Positions 56,266-64,000 of a stretch of DNA of 64,000 bases are shown here, in pieces. The position numbers and the translations under genes were made by a program. The stretch covers positions 124,001-188,000 of the forward strand of contig CAZOOK010000004.1 in assembly GCA_964581385.1 (NCBI GenBank), in the 5' to 3' direction. Under the pieces are notes generated by a model. It had not been told where the DNA came from, searched no databases, and saw nothing but the letters and a program-made list of their open reading frames with translations. How positions within the stretch are numbered: position 1 is the stretch's first letter; each line of letters begins with the position of its first letter. The DNA comes from CAZOOK01 sp964581385 (lineage in GTDB: Bacteria; Pseudomonadota; Gammaproteobacteria; Nevskiales; Nevskiaceae).

Positions 56266-57915
56266 TTGGATATGCAGCCCGAATTCGGATACCGCCGTCG
56301 TTTTGTATTGTCGCTGATGGTCGGCGCCATGATATTCAACGCCGACGCTGGCGAAGGCGATGTGGCGACTGTCACAAACGCGCTGCGAAGCAAGATCACC
56401 AACATTGTCGTGATCTACGCCGAAAATCGCAGCTTCGATAATTTGTACGGATTGTTTCCCGGCGCCAACGGCATCCCGGGCGTGAATCCGTCGTCGAGTG
56501 GCACTTATATTGCGCAAATCGACCGCGATGCGGCCCAGACGCCGTTGAAAGCGCTGCCGCCAGTCTGGGGCGGCGTGACCACAACGGGACACCAGCCAGT
56601 GGTGACGCAGGCGCAGAGTGCGAATCTGCCGAACGCACCATTTCGCATCGAATCGGCATTCGGCATCACGCTGCCGATCACCATCGTCACGCGCGATCTC
56701 GCTCACCGCTTCTACGAAAACCAGATGCAGATCGATGGCGGCCGCAACGACCAGTTCGTCGCCTACGGCGATTCCGGCGCGCTGGTGATGGGTTACTACG
56801 ACGGCGGCACGATGGCGATGTGGAAGATCGCACAGCAGTACACGCTGGCCGACAACTTCTTTATGGGTGCTTTCGGCGGCTCGTTTATCAACCATCAGTA
56901 TCTGATCTGCGCCTGCGCACCGGAATATCCGCACGCGGACACCGTGCCTGCGCGTCCCACGCTTACGCTCCTCGAAAAGGATAGTCAGGGACATGAGTTG
57001 CCGCGTCTTTCACTGGCTTCGACATCGCCGCCGTCCGCGATGGACGGACCGCCAGCTTTTGCCGGCAGCGGCAACATCGCGCCGGCGAACTATTTCGGCG
57101 ACGGCAAGTTTCATGCGGTGAATACGATGCAGCCGGCCTATCAACCGAGCGGCAACCCACCGGTCGCGAGCGATACCAAACGGTTGTTCGCCGATCCGGG
57201 CAAACCAACGACGTTGCCGCCGCAGACGCAAGGCACCATCGGCGATCTGCTCGATGCCAAAGGCGTCAGCTGGAAATGGTATTCCGGCGCTTGGAAGCAG
57301 GCATCGGCGGATCGTTCGCTCATCTACAACGGCGTGTGGCCCAATTTTCAGCCGCATCACCAGCCATTCAACTACTACGCTGCGTTCGATCCGGTCACTC
57401 GGGCCGATGCGCGCAAGGCACATCTGAAGGACTACGACGATCTCATTGCGGACATTCATCACGGCACGCTGCCGGCCGTCGCTTTCTACAAACCGGAAGG
57501 TGATCTGAACCAGCACGCCGGCTATGCATCGGTACAGGAGGGCGACAGCCACATCGCCGATGTCATCGTCAATCTTCAGGCCGGCCCGCAGTGGAAGAAC
57601 ATGATTATCATCGTCGCCTATGACGAAAACGGCGGCTTCTGGGACCACGTCGCGCCGCCGAAAGGCGACGCGCTGGGTCCCGGCACACGGATTCCCGCAA
57701 TCATCATTTCACCGTATTCAAAAATGGGAGCGGTGGATCACACGCAATACGACACCGGCTCGATTCTGCGCCTGATCACGCGTCGGTATGGACTCGACAC
57801 TTTGCCCGGATTGTCCCGACGCAGTCAGGCGCTGACGAGCAATGGCGCGCAACCAATGGGCGATCTCACCGCCGCGCTGAACTTGCCGACGGCGGCGGCG
57901 AGCACTGGCAAGTAG
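56266..57915 (+). CDS. AcpA/phospholipase C-like phosphoesterase
   Basis: Exported phosphoesterase of 549 residues of PF04185 (acid phosphatase AcpA / phospholipase C). N-terminal motif YAENRSFDNLYGLFPGANG, a likely active-site region DNFFMGAFGGSFINHQYLIC, and C-terminal YDENGGFWDHVAPPKGD are characteristic. A short signal sequence (RRRFVLSLMVGAMIFNADAG) directs export, possibly by Tat as the RR suggests. The start is TTG (56266) with GAGGAG well spaced; an ATG two codons later is possible. Together with the protein at 50786-52981 this makes two secreted phosphate-ester hydrolases within 7 kb. Confidence 0.88.
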   Translation: MDMQPEFGYRRRFVLSLMVGAMIFNADAGEGDVATVTNALRSKITNIVVIYAENRSFDNLYGLFPGANGIPGVNPSSSGTYIAQIDRDAAQTPLKALPPVWGGVTTTGHQPVVTQAQSANLPNAPFRIESAFGITLPITIVTRDLAHRFYENQMQIDGGRNDQFVAYGDSGALVMGYYDGGTMAMWKIAQQYTLADNFFMGAFGGSFINHQYLICACAPEYPHADTVPARPTLTLLEKDSQGHELPRLSLASTSPPSAMDGPPAFAGSGNIAPANYFGDGKFHAVNTMQPAYQPSGNPPVASDTKRLFADPGKPTTLPPQTQGTIGDLLDAKGVSWKWYSGAWKQASADRSLIYNGVWPNFQPHHQPFNYYAAFDPVTRADARKAHLKDYDDLIADIHHGTLPAVAFYKPEGDLNQHAGYASVQEGDSHIADVIVNLQAGPQWKNMIIIVAYDENGGFWDHVAPPKGDALGPGTRIPAIIISPYSKMGAVDHTQYDTGSILRLITRRYGLDTLPGLSRRSQALTSNGAQPMGDLTAALNLPTAAASTGK

Positions 57916-57931
57916 CGATTGCTACTCGCTA

Positions 57932-59185
57932 TCAAAACACCATTGATTCGTTCTCTGTGCGCACCCGCGCCAACAGCAGAATTCCCCCGACGAAGAAAAT
58001 CGCAAGCACGAGAATCGATAGTCGCGGACTTCCGGTCGTGGCGGCGACGATACCGACCACCGCCGGTCCCAGCACCGCACCAAACTTGCCGAGCATGTTA
58101 TAGAAACCGAAGTACTCGCCTGCCCGCTCGCGCGGAATCAGTCGCGAGAAATAGGAACGCGATAGCGCCTGCACGCCACCCTGCACCAGCGCGACCGCCG
58201 CCGCCATTTCGTAGAACTGTGTTTCGGTGCGCATCGTGTAAGCCCAGAAAGTGACGAGCACGAAGACACATAGTCCCAGATTGATGGCACGCTTGGCGCC
58301 GATGCGCCCGGCGAGCCGCCCAAAACCCCAGGCCGCCGGAAAGCTTAGAAACTGGACCATCAGCAGCGCCTGGATCAGCGTCGACTGTGCGAAGCCGAGC
58401 TTGACTCCGAAGTCCACCGCCATCTGCTGGAGAGTGCCGATGGCGTCGATGTAGAGCCAGTACGCGAGCAGGAAGTTGAGAACAGTTCGATTGCGCAGAA
58501 CGCTTTTCAGCGTCTCCCGCAATTCGTGCCAGCCGGTGGCTTCCCGCACCGACGGCGCTTCGGGCACGTGGCGGAACAGCGGCAACGCGAACACGGCCCA
58601 CCACAGCGCAGCAAGCGCGAATACGATACGCGTCGCCATCGCAGTGCCGGAAATTCCAAACCAATGCGGATGCAGCACCATTAACACCGCCAGCAGCAGC
58701 ATGACGCCGCCGCCGAGATAGCCGAGCGCGAAGCCAAATGCTGAAATGCGGTCCGACTCGCGCGCATCCGCGACCTGCACGATCAGTGCATCCTGAAACG
58801 ACGAGCCTGCGAAAAAGCCCACCGAGGAGATCAACAACGCACTCAGCGCCCACGGCCAGCCGCCGGGACCGATCAGGCTCAAGGCGAACGTCGCGACGAC
58901 GCCGATGGCCGTGAACCATCCGAGCCAGAGCTTCTTCTGTCCCCTACGATCGGCCAGTGCGCCCAGCCACGGCGAGATCAGCATCACGATCAGGCTCGCG
59001 CAGGAATTCGTCAGCCCGAAATAGAGCGTGGTGGTCGGGCCCGGCAAACCCTTGGCCCAATAACTCGATAGGAAAATCGGAAACAGGCCGACGAGCACGG
59101 AGGTGGCGTAAGCATGATTGGCCCAGCCGTACAGCGCCCAGGCCCATTGGCTGCGGCGGCGATCGCCCGCATCGCTCGCAATCAC
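57932..59185 (-). CDS. MFS transporter, UMF1 type
   Basis: Inner-membrane transporter of 417 residues with about twelve helices. WALYGWANHAYATSV near the N-terminus is the UMF1/Atg22-like signature, followed by GALADRRGQKKLWL and QALSRSYFSRLIPRERAGEY. Members are linked to amino-acid or lysophospholipid efflux; the substrate here is unknown. It overlaps rimI by four bases (59182-59185), so it is translated with the upstream UDG-rimI genes. Confidence 0.88.
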   Translation of the reverse strand: MIASDAGDRRRSQWAWALYGWANHAYATSVLVGLFPIFLSSYWAKGLPGPTTTLYFGLTNSCASLIVMLISPWLGALADRRGQKKLWLGWFTAIGVVATFALSLIGPGGWPWALSALLISSVGFFAGSSFQDALIVQVADARESDRISAFGFALGYLGGGVMLLLAVLMVLHPHWFGISGTAMATRIVFALAALWWAVFALPLFRHVPEAPSVREATGWHELRETLKSVLRNRTVLNFLLAYWLYIDAIGTLQQMAVDFGVKLGFAQSTLIQALLMVQFLSFPAAWGFGRLAGRIGAKRAINLGLCVFVLVTFWAYTMRTETQFYEMAAAVALVQGGVQALSRSYFSRLIPRERAGEYFGFYNMLGKFGAVLGPAVVGIVAATTGSPRLSILVLAIFFVGGILLLARVRTENESMVF

Positions 59186-59649
59186 AGAATGTCGAAGCCC
59201 AACAGCAGCGCATCCTCGCGCCCGTTCGCCGCGGGGTAGTATCCCTTTCGCACACCGAGACGCTTGAAGCCATACGCTTCGTACAGTGCGATGGCGGCTT
59301 TGTTCGATTTACGCACTTCCAGCAGGACCAGTGTCGCGTTGGCCGCCCGCGCGAGGGTGAGCAGATGTTCGAGGAGAAGACCGCCGAGTCCATTGCGATG
59401 ATAAGCCGGATCGACGCATAGATTGAGCACGTGAACCTCATCCACGGCCATGCTCATGATCAAATAGCCGGAGATCGCACCATCGGGATCGATCGCGACC
59501 CAGCCGCTATAGCCGGCTTTGATGCAGTCGCGAAAGATGCCTTCGCTCCACGGAAACTCGTACGCGCGGCGCTCGATATCGATGATACGCGGAAGTTGCG
59601 AAGCCTCCATCGGCAGCAACTGCCACGCCGGCCGCAATCGCGCGTTCAC
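59182..59649 (-). CDS. rimI: Ribosomal protein S18-alanine N-acetyltransferase
   Basis: GNAT acetyltransferase of 155 residues that acetylates the N-terminal Ala of S18. The acetyl-CoA loop is CVDPAYHRNGLGGLLLEHLL. The C-terminal LEVRKSNKAAIALYEAYGFK and VRKGYYPAANGREDALLLG are the RimI signature. The order UDG-rimI is seen in several proteobacteria; tsaB, often the third member, is replaced here by an MFS gene. It lies 25 bases after the glycosylase gene. Confidence 0.92.
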   Translation of the reverse strand: MNARLRPAWQLLPMEASQLPRIIDIERRAYEFPWSEGIFRDCIKAGYSGWVAIDPDGAISGYLIMSMAVDEVHVLNLCVDPAYHRNGLGGLLLEHLLTLARAANATLVLLEVRKSNKAAIALYEAYGFKRLGVRKGYYPAANGREDALLLGFDIL

Positions 59650-59674
59650 ACCGACCTCGACGGCCGGACCGCAA

Positions 59675-60478
59675 TCAAGCGTGATCCTGCAGGAAACGAT
59701 GGATACGCTTGAGATCCTGCCAGCTCTTCGCTTTTTCGCCAGGACTGCGCAGCAGATAAGCGGGATGGTAAGTGATCAGCACCGGCGTGCGATCGGAACC
59801 GTATTCGTATAGTGGTCCACGCAGTTTCGATAGCGGCGCGTCCGTGGCGAGCAAGCGTTGCGCCGCGACGCGCCCGAGCGCGACGATCAGCTTCGGCCGC
59901 ACAAGGTGGATCTGCTGATCCAGATAAGGCCGGCAGGCTTCGACCTCATCTGGCTCCGGATCGCGATTGCCCGGCGGCCGGCACTTTACGACATTGGCGA
60001 TGAATACGGACTTCTGCAGATTCGTCTCATTGCGCGAGCGGCCGATGGCTTTCAGCATCTCGTCGAGCAGCTTGCCGGCGCGTCCAACGAACGGCTCGCC
60101 GCGCGCGTCCTCGTCCGCGCCGGGTCCCTCGCCGATCACCATCAACGGTGCCTGCATCTGGCCGACACCGAACACCGTGTTCGTGCGTGTCTTGCACAGC
60201 TTGCAGCGCGTGCAGCCGGCAACAGCGGCGCGCAGGCCGTCCCAATCGCGGGGAACTTCAGGGAGCGGAGCGGCGGGTTTGGCTACGGGCATGGATGGTG
60301 TTGGTGAGGAAACTTCACGAGTGACTGGAGCGGCCGCATCACTGCGAATCGCGACGGCCGGCTCAGACTGAATTTCATTTGTGACCGCATCGTCGGCCGT
60401 GGCAGCCGGCGCGGTGCGAGACACCCAGCGTTCGATTCCAAGGGCGTCGAGATAGCGATTTCGGCGGGTGGAGTCCAT
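59675..60478 (-). CDS. Family 4 uracil-DNA glycosylase (4Fe-4S)
   Basis: Base-excision repair enzyme of 267 residues that removes uracil from DNA. Fe-S cysteines are Cys89 and Cys92 (AGCTRCKLC), Cys166 (VVKCRPPGNRDP) and Cys182 (EACRPYL). The catalytic loop GEGPGADEDARGEPFVGRAG and the LITYHPAYLLR motif are present. A poorly conserved, Ala/Pro-rich N-terminal extension of about 75 residues precedes the core. It is the first gene of the UDG-rimI-MFS unit. Confidence 0.93.
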   Translation of the reverse strand: MDSTRRNRYLDALGIERWVSRTAPAATADDAVTNEIQSEPAVAIRSDAAAPVTREVSSPTPSMPVAKPAAPLPEVPRDWDGLRAAVAGCTRCKLCKTRTNTVFGVGQMQAPLMVIGEGPGADEDARGEPFVGRAGKLLDEMLKAIGRSRNETNLQKSVFIANVVKCRPPGNRDPEPDEVEACRPYLDQQIHLVRPKLIVALGRVAAQRLLATDAPLSKLRGPLYEYGSDRTPVLITYHPAYLLRSPGEKAKSWQDLKRIHRFLQDHA

Positions 60479-60524
60479 ATATATTCGAGCGCGAATCTAT
60501 CGAGAAATCACGGCTGTGATCAAG

Positions 60525-60558
60525 CGTAGCCCGGATGCGGCGCAGCGAAATCCGGGGC
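60525..60558. repeat. REP-like element (CCCGGAT...ATCCGGG)
   Basis: CCCGGAT and ATCCGGG are perfect 7-base arms around GCGGCGCAGCGAA, preceded by GTAG. This is a version of the dispersed GTAGCCCGGAT...GCGCAGCG intergenic repeat known from many proteobacteria. The 142 bases 60479-60620 hold nothing else. Confidence 0.6.
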
Positions 60559-60620
60559 AGAGTTGATTTGACCCAGTGAACCCCGCATTTCACTCCGTTC
60601 CATGCGGGTTACCCTCGCTC

Positions 60621-60989
60621 TCACGACTCTGGAACCAATACAACTGTACCGAGTTCAAGTGGTTTTGATGGCGAAACGTCCTTGCCATAGCGCACCGTTA
60701 CTGAGTGCGGCTGGAACCCGACACACTTTAACTCCAATGTGTAAGTGCTTTTATTCGGCGCGACAGTAAATAGACTGTCAATACGGTGAGGATCCACAGG
60801 GCCATTACAGCACGAAAGAGCGTCAGCAGGTTCCGTGATAGCAAGCGTGCAATTACTAAGTGAGGAAGACGTGCTCGCAACCGCATCACCACGCACGCGA
60901 AACCCGCCGTCACACGCAGCGAGAAAAGCAATTGACCCGAAAGCGAATGCTCTACTAATCACTGACGTCCAACGCGCGTTATCGCGCAT
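60621..60989 (-). CDS. Small predicted lipoprotein overlapping the purF 3' end
   Basis: The 122-residue product has a lipoprotein signal ending FLAACDGG (lipobox LAAC; Asp after the Cys, which in E. coli would favour retention in the inner membrane). The mature part has paired cysteines (LSCCNGP) and a beta-rich domain (NKSTYTLELKCVGFQPHSVT) reminiscent of carboxypeptidase-regulatory or PEGA-like folds. Its start lies inside the last codons of purF (60979-60989 overlap), so its translation is probably coupled. Function is unknown. Confidence 0.65.
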   Translation of the reverse strand: MRDNARWTSVISRAFAFGSIAFLAACDGGFRVRGDAVASTSSSLSNCTLAITEPADALSCCNGPVDPHRIDSLFTVAPNKSTYTLELKCVGFQPHSVTVRYGKDVSPSKPLELGTVVLVPES

Positions 60990-62496
60990 TATTCAGCTCA
61001 ATCACCACATTCCCCGCCCGCACGCGCCGCGCTTCTTTCGCCGCGTCGGAGCGGAACAGCTCAAGCTGACTGAGATACTTGTCGTCGATATCCTGCGTCA
61101 CGTATTCGCCGGTGAAGACGGAGGTATCGAAGCGCTCGATCCGCGAATGCTTGTGGCGCACCGCGTCAATGAGATCGTCGAGGTCCTGAAAGATCAGGCG
61201 ATCTGCACCGAGCAACTTTTCGAGTTCGGGCACGGTGCGGCCGTAGGCGATCAGTTCGGTCGATGTCGGCATGTCGATGCCGTAGACGTTCGGATAGCGG
61301 ACCGGCGGCGCGGCCGAAGCGAAGTAGACTTTGCGGGCGCCCGCTTCGCGCGCCATGTCGACGATTTCCTTGCTCGTCGTGCCGCGCACGATGGAGTCGT
61401 CGACCAGCAGCACGTTCTTGCGATTGAATTCGACATCGATCGGATTCAGTTTCTGCCGCACGCTTTTCTGGCGCTGCGCCTGACCCGGCATGATGAAGGT
61501 ACGGCCGATGTAGCGGTTCTTGACGAAGCCTTCGCGATATTTCACGCCGAGACGGTTAGCGACTTCGGCGCCAGCGACGCGGCTGGTATCGGGAATCGGG
61601 ATGACTACGTCGATATCGTGGTCGGGCCATTCGCGCAGGATTTTTTCCGCCAGCTTCTCGCCCATGCGCAGGCGCGCCTTGTAGACGTAGATGCTGTCCA
61701 TGATCGAATCCGGTCGCGCCAGATAGACGTGCTCGAAGATGCACGGCGAGTACACCGGATTGGCGGCGCACTGGCGCTTGTGGATCTGTCCGTCGAGCGT
61801 GATGTAGACGGCCTCGCCGGGCATGATGTCGGCGATGATTTCGAAGCCGGCCGCATCGAACGCGACGCTTTCCGACGCGATCATGTAATCGACACCGTGT
61901 ACACCTTCACGGCGACCGTAGACGATGGGGCGAATACCGAACGGATCGCGGAAACCAACGATGCCATAGCCGCTGATCATCGCCACGCAAGCGTAAGCGC
62001 CACGCGCGCGCAGGTGCACACGCGACACCGCCTCGAAAATTTCCCTTGGTGAAACGCGCAGCGTGCCGCACATCATCAGTTCGTGCGCGAACACGTTCAT
62101 CAGTACTTCGGAATCGGAATCCGTATTCAGATGACGGCGATCGTCGGCGAACAGTTCCTGCTTGAGCACGTCCGCGTTGGTGAGGTTGCCGTTGTGCGAC
62201 AGGCAGATGCCGAACGGTGTATTCGTATAGAAAGGCTGCGCCTCGGCGGAACTTGCACAGCCCGCGGTCGGATAGCGGACGTGGCCGACGCCCATGTTGC
62301 CGCGCAGGCGGATCATGGACTCATCCTTGTTGAACACGTCACGGACGAGGCCGTTGTCCTTGTGCAGATAGAGACGGTCACCATCGTTGGTGACGATGCC
62401 CGCGGCGTCCTGGCCGCGGTGCTGGAGCATGGTCAGCGCGTCGTAGATTTCCTGGTTTACCGGTGTTTTGGCGACGACGCCGACAATGCCGCACAT
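60979..62496 (-). CDS. purF: Amidophosphoribosyltransferase
   Basis: Commits PRPP to purine synthesis using glutamine. The 505-residue product has the N-terminal nucleophile Cys2 (MCGIVGVVA), glutaminase residues in LQHRGQDAAGIV and CLSHNGNLTNAD, and the PRPP-binding motif VLLVDDSIVRGTTSKEIV. No Cys-rich Fe-S cluster of the Bacillus type is evident. It follows cvpA by 4 bases, the gammaproteobacterial order. Confidence 0.97.
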   Translation of the reverse strand: MCGIVGVVAKTPVNQEIYDALTMLQHRGQDAAGIVTNDGDRLYLHKDNGLVRDVFNKDESMIRLRGNMGVGHVRYPTAGCASSAEAQPFYTNTPFGICLSHNGNLTNADVLKQELFADDRRHLNTDSDSEVLMNVFAHELMMCGTLRVSPREIFEAVSRVHLRARGAYACVAMISGYGIVGFRDPFGIRPIVYGRREGVHGVDYMIASESVAFDAAGFEIIADIMPGEAVYITLDGQIHKRQCAANPVYSPCIFEHVYLARPDSIMDSIYVYKARLRMGEKLAEKILREWPDHDIDVVIPIPDTSRVAGAEVANRLGVKYREGFVKNRYIGRTFIMPGQAQRQKSVRQKLNPIDVEFNRKNVLLVDDSIVRGTTSKEIVDMAREAGARKVYFASAAPPVRYPNVYGIDMPTSTELIAYGRTVPELEKLLGADRLIFQDLDDLIDAVRHKHSRIERFDTSVFTGEYVTQDIDDKYLSQLELFRSDAAKEARRVRAGNVVIELNNAR

Positions 62497-62500
62497 GAGT

Positions 62501-63028
62501 TCAGTATCTCCCAGCAGGTTCGACGGACTGCTGACCGGATTGCGATTTCAGCGGAGCCAGCCAGCGCTCCGGCACCCAGCTGCGTAGGGTGTCCGCCATT
62601 GGCACCAGCGGCGGAATCAACTTGGATTCGCGCCACCAGCGATCCTGGTGAACCGTGGTCGTACCTACCAGCATGATAACGATGATGGTGGCGAGAACCC
62701 CGCGAAACAAGCCGAAGCCGGCGCCCAGCGTGCGATCGATACCGGCAACGCCGCTATCGCGAATGAGCGCACCGATCATATGCGTTATGACCGCACCGGC
62801 GAACAAGGCGGAGAAAAATAGCAAGGTATAGCCGGCGACCGCCCGGGCTGCAGGCGTCTGGATGTACGGTGCCAGAATGTGCGCCATGACTGGGCCGAAG
62901 AACCAAGCCAGCGCGAAAGCCGCGACCCAGGTGACGGAACCGAGCACTTCGCGGACGAAACCACGCAAAAGACCTACGAGAATGGACAACACCACAATGC
63001 CGATGATGCAGTAATCGACCCAAGACAT
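62501..63028 (-). CDS. cvpA: CvpA family membrane protein
   Basis: Integral inner-membrane protein of 175 residues with four hydrophobic segments (MSWVDYCIIGIVVLSILVGL at the start; ALAWFFGPVMAHILAPYIQT; YTLLFFSALFAGAVITHMIG; then the conserved GIDRTLGAGFGLFRG). CvpA is linked to purine-repression loci and envelope stress resistance. The ATG at 63028 matches the family start; a GTG at 63043 would add five residues. It is directly upstream of purF. Confidence 0.92.
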   Translation of the reverse strand: MSWVDYCIIGIVVLSILVGLLRGFVREVLGSVTWVAAFALAWFFGPVMAHILAPYIQTPAARAVAGYTLLFFSALFAGAVITHMIGALIRDSGVAGIDRTLGAGFGLFRGVLATIIVIMLVGTTTVHQDRWWRESKLIPPLVPMADTLRSWVPERWLAPLKSQSGQQSVEPAGRY

Positions 63029-63192
63029 TCGGAAAATGCTCACTGTGGCTGATGCTGAATTTTAACCTAAAACCGGGGGTTGGACGCGGAAGTTGGACGA
63101 CAGGCCCTAACGGTCATGCAGATACGGCGCCCCGGATCATGAATGTCGGCGTGGGCATGACCGCCCTCTCCCACCCCCCCGCTCCGCGGGCG

Positions 63193-63227
63193 GTCCCTCT
63201 CTCTCCCGCGCCATGCGGGCGAGGGAC
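63193..63227. repeat. GC-rich hairpin repeat between cvpA and the protease gene
   Basis: GTCCCTC (63193-63199) and CCCGC (63205-63209) pair with GCGGG (63215-63219) and GAGGGAC (63221-63227). Sequences of the form CCCTCTCCCGC...GCGGG.GAGGG are common dispersed intergenic elements. The rest of 63029-63339 shows nothing else. Confidence 0.5.
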
Positions 63228-63339
63228 ACGGGCGTCGCTTCGCGACATTCACGTTAATGAACTCGCGCGCGGAAGACGCGTCAAAGCGTAGAATTCCACC
63301 ATTCACATTATTAAGCCGAGTGCGGCTCGCGCCGACTCC

Positions 63340-64000
63340 ATGTCCAAACCACTCATCGTCGCCGCAGTCGCATTGCTGTCAGCAATAACGGCAAGCGCTG
63401 ATCCCATTGATCTTCCGCAAATGGGAGAGCCCGCGGATTTGGCCTTGCCGCCTGCCGAGGAAGCGCGCATCGGCGCTGAAATCGTGCACGAGATGTACCG
63501 CGAGGACATTATCGTCCGCGACAGTGAAACAGCCGAATATTTGAGCGGCCTGGGATGGCGGCTCGCCGCTGCCGGCACTCCGAATCCACCACCATTTCAT
63601 TTTTATTTGATCGGCGATCCGCGCATCAATGCCTTCGCACTGCCGGGCGGCTATATCGGCATGAACGCCGGCACGGTGATCTCCGCCAGTGCGGAGAGCG
63701 AGCTGGCGGCGGTGCTGGCGCATGAAGAGGCGCACGTGACCCAGCGCCACATCGCGCGCGAGATCAATAACACTCAAGCCGCCGACATCGCGACCTGGGC
63801 CGCGGTGCTGGCCGCGATCATCGCTGGATCGGCTAATCCCAATGTGGTGATCGGCGCGCTATCGTTGGGTCAAGGCATCAATTACAACCGGCAGATCAGC
63901 TATACGCGCGCGAACGAAATGGAGGCCGACCGCATCGGCATCCGCACCCTCGCCAATGCCGGTTTCAACCCGAACAGCATGGCGGATTTCTTCCAGCGCC
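63340..64000 (+). CDS. BepA-like periplasmic M48 metalloprotease (start only)
   Basis: The first 220 residues are present, cut by the window end. A signal peptide (residues 1-21, ending ITASA) precedes the M48 peptidase domain. The zinc site HEEAH is at residues 128-132 and the third ligand region is NEMEADRIG at about 192-200. FALPGGYIGMNAGTV is also characteristic. BepA assists assembly of outer-membrane proteins such as LptD and degrades misassembled ones. The TPR domain expected downstream lies outside. No clear ribosome site precedes the ATG. Confidence 0.9.
   Translation, partial: MSKPLIVAAVALLSAITASADPIDLPQMGEPADLALPPAEEARIGAEIVHEMYREDIIVRDSETAEYLSGLGWRLAAAGTPNPPPFHFYLIGDPRINAFALPGGYIGMNAGTVISASAESELAAVLAHEEAHVTQRHIAREINNTQAADIATWAAVLAAIIAGSANPNVVIGALSLGQGINYNRQISYTRANEMEADRIGIRTLANAGFNPNSMADFFQR

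Overview
The window is a 64 kb piece of a chromosome of moderately high GC content. It looks like a gammaproteobacterium, and this is inferred from gene order and gene types. murJ-ribF-ileS lies divergent from rpsT, uvrC-pgsA sits beside tRNA-Gly and tRNA-Cys, and cvpA-purF and a UDG-rimI pair are present. There are also an aceBA glyoxylate operon, an alpha/beta-type pyruvate dehydrogenase E1, AddAB-type recombination genes, a wax-ester/triacylglycerol synthase and a VPLP-type (PEP-CTERM-like) sorting signal. That mix fits environmental groups near Xanthomonadales/Nevskiales better than enterics, but no genus can be assigned from sequence reading alone.

Layout. 0-5.3 kb: core genes ileS (cut by the window edge), ribF, murJ, rpsT and a solitary fabH. 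5.6-10.8 kb: an outer-membrane barrel protein, a secreted GloVer-repeat protein, a gene-poor kilobase and an orphan hybrid histidine kinase. 10.9-25.8 kb: a segment flanked by a 48-bp copy of the 3' half of tRNA-Cys on the left and the intact tRNA-Cys on the right. Inside it are a hemerythrin-lipase fusion, a divergent WS/DGAT acyltransferase, another hydrolase, two paralogous secreted repeat proteins facing each other around an IS110-family remnant, an SPFH plus SHOCT pair, tex and a lipoprotein. No integrase is visible, so the reading as an island is tentative.

25.7-36.5 kb: a tRNA-Gly/tRNA-Cys transcription unit with a strong promoter, a three-gene MacAB-like exporter lying between those tRNAs and pgsA, then uvrC, two small ligand-binding-fold proteins, and aceB-aceA with a clear sigma-70 promoter and a terminator. 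36.7-43.7 kb: a small orphan membrane protein, a MATE exporter, pdhA-pdhB without an E2 gene, a doubly frameshifted DUF2142 membrane protein and fdxA with an upstream palindrome. 43.7-49.9 kb: addB-addA.

50-58 kb: a secretion-rich block with a VPLP-sorted protein, a secreted alkaline-phosphatase-superfamily protein, a YadGH-like ABC exporter, a di-heme cytochrome c peroxidase/MauG-type protein and an AcpA-like phosphoesterase. 58-64 kb: core genes again (UMF1-type MFS, rimI, a 4Fe-4S uracil-DNA glycosylase, a lipoprotein overlapping purF, cvpA, and the start of a BepA-type protease). Nothing in the window is clearly a new defence or mobile system. The most distinctive items are the hemerythrin-lipase fusion next to a storage-lipid synthase, the tRNA-Cys duplication, and the facing pair of secreted paralogues around the IS110 scrap.
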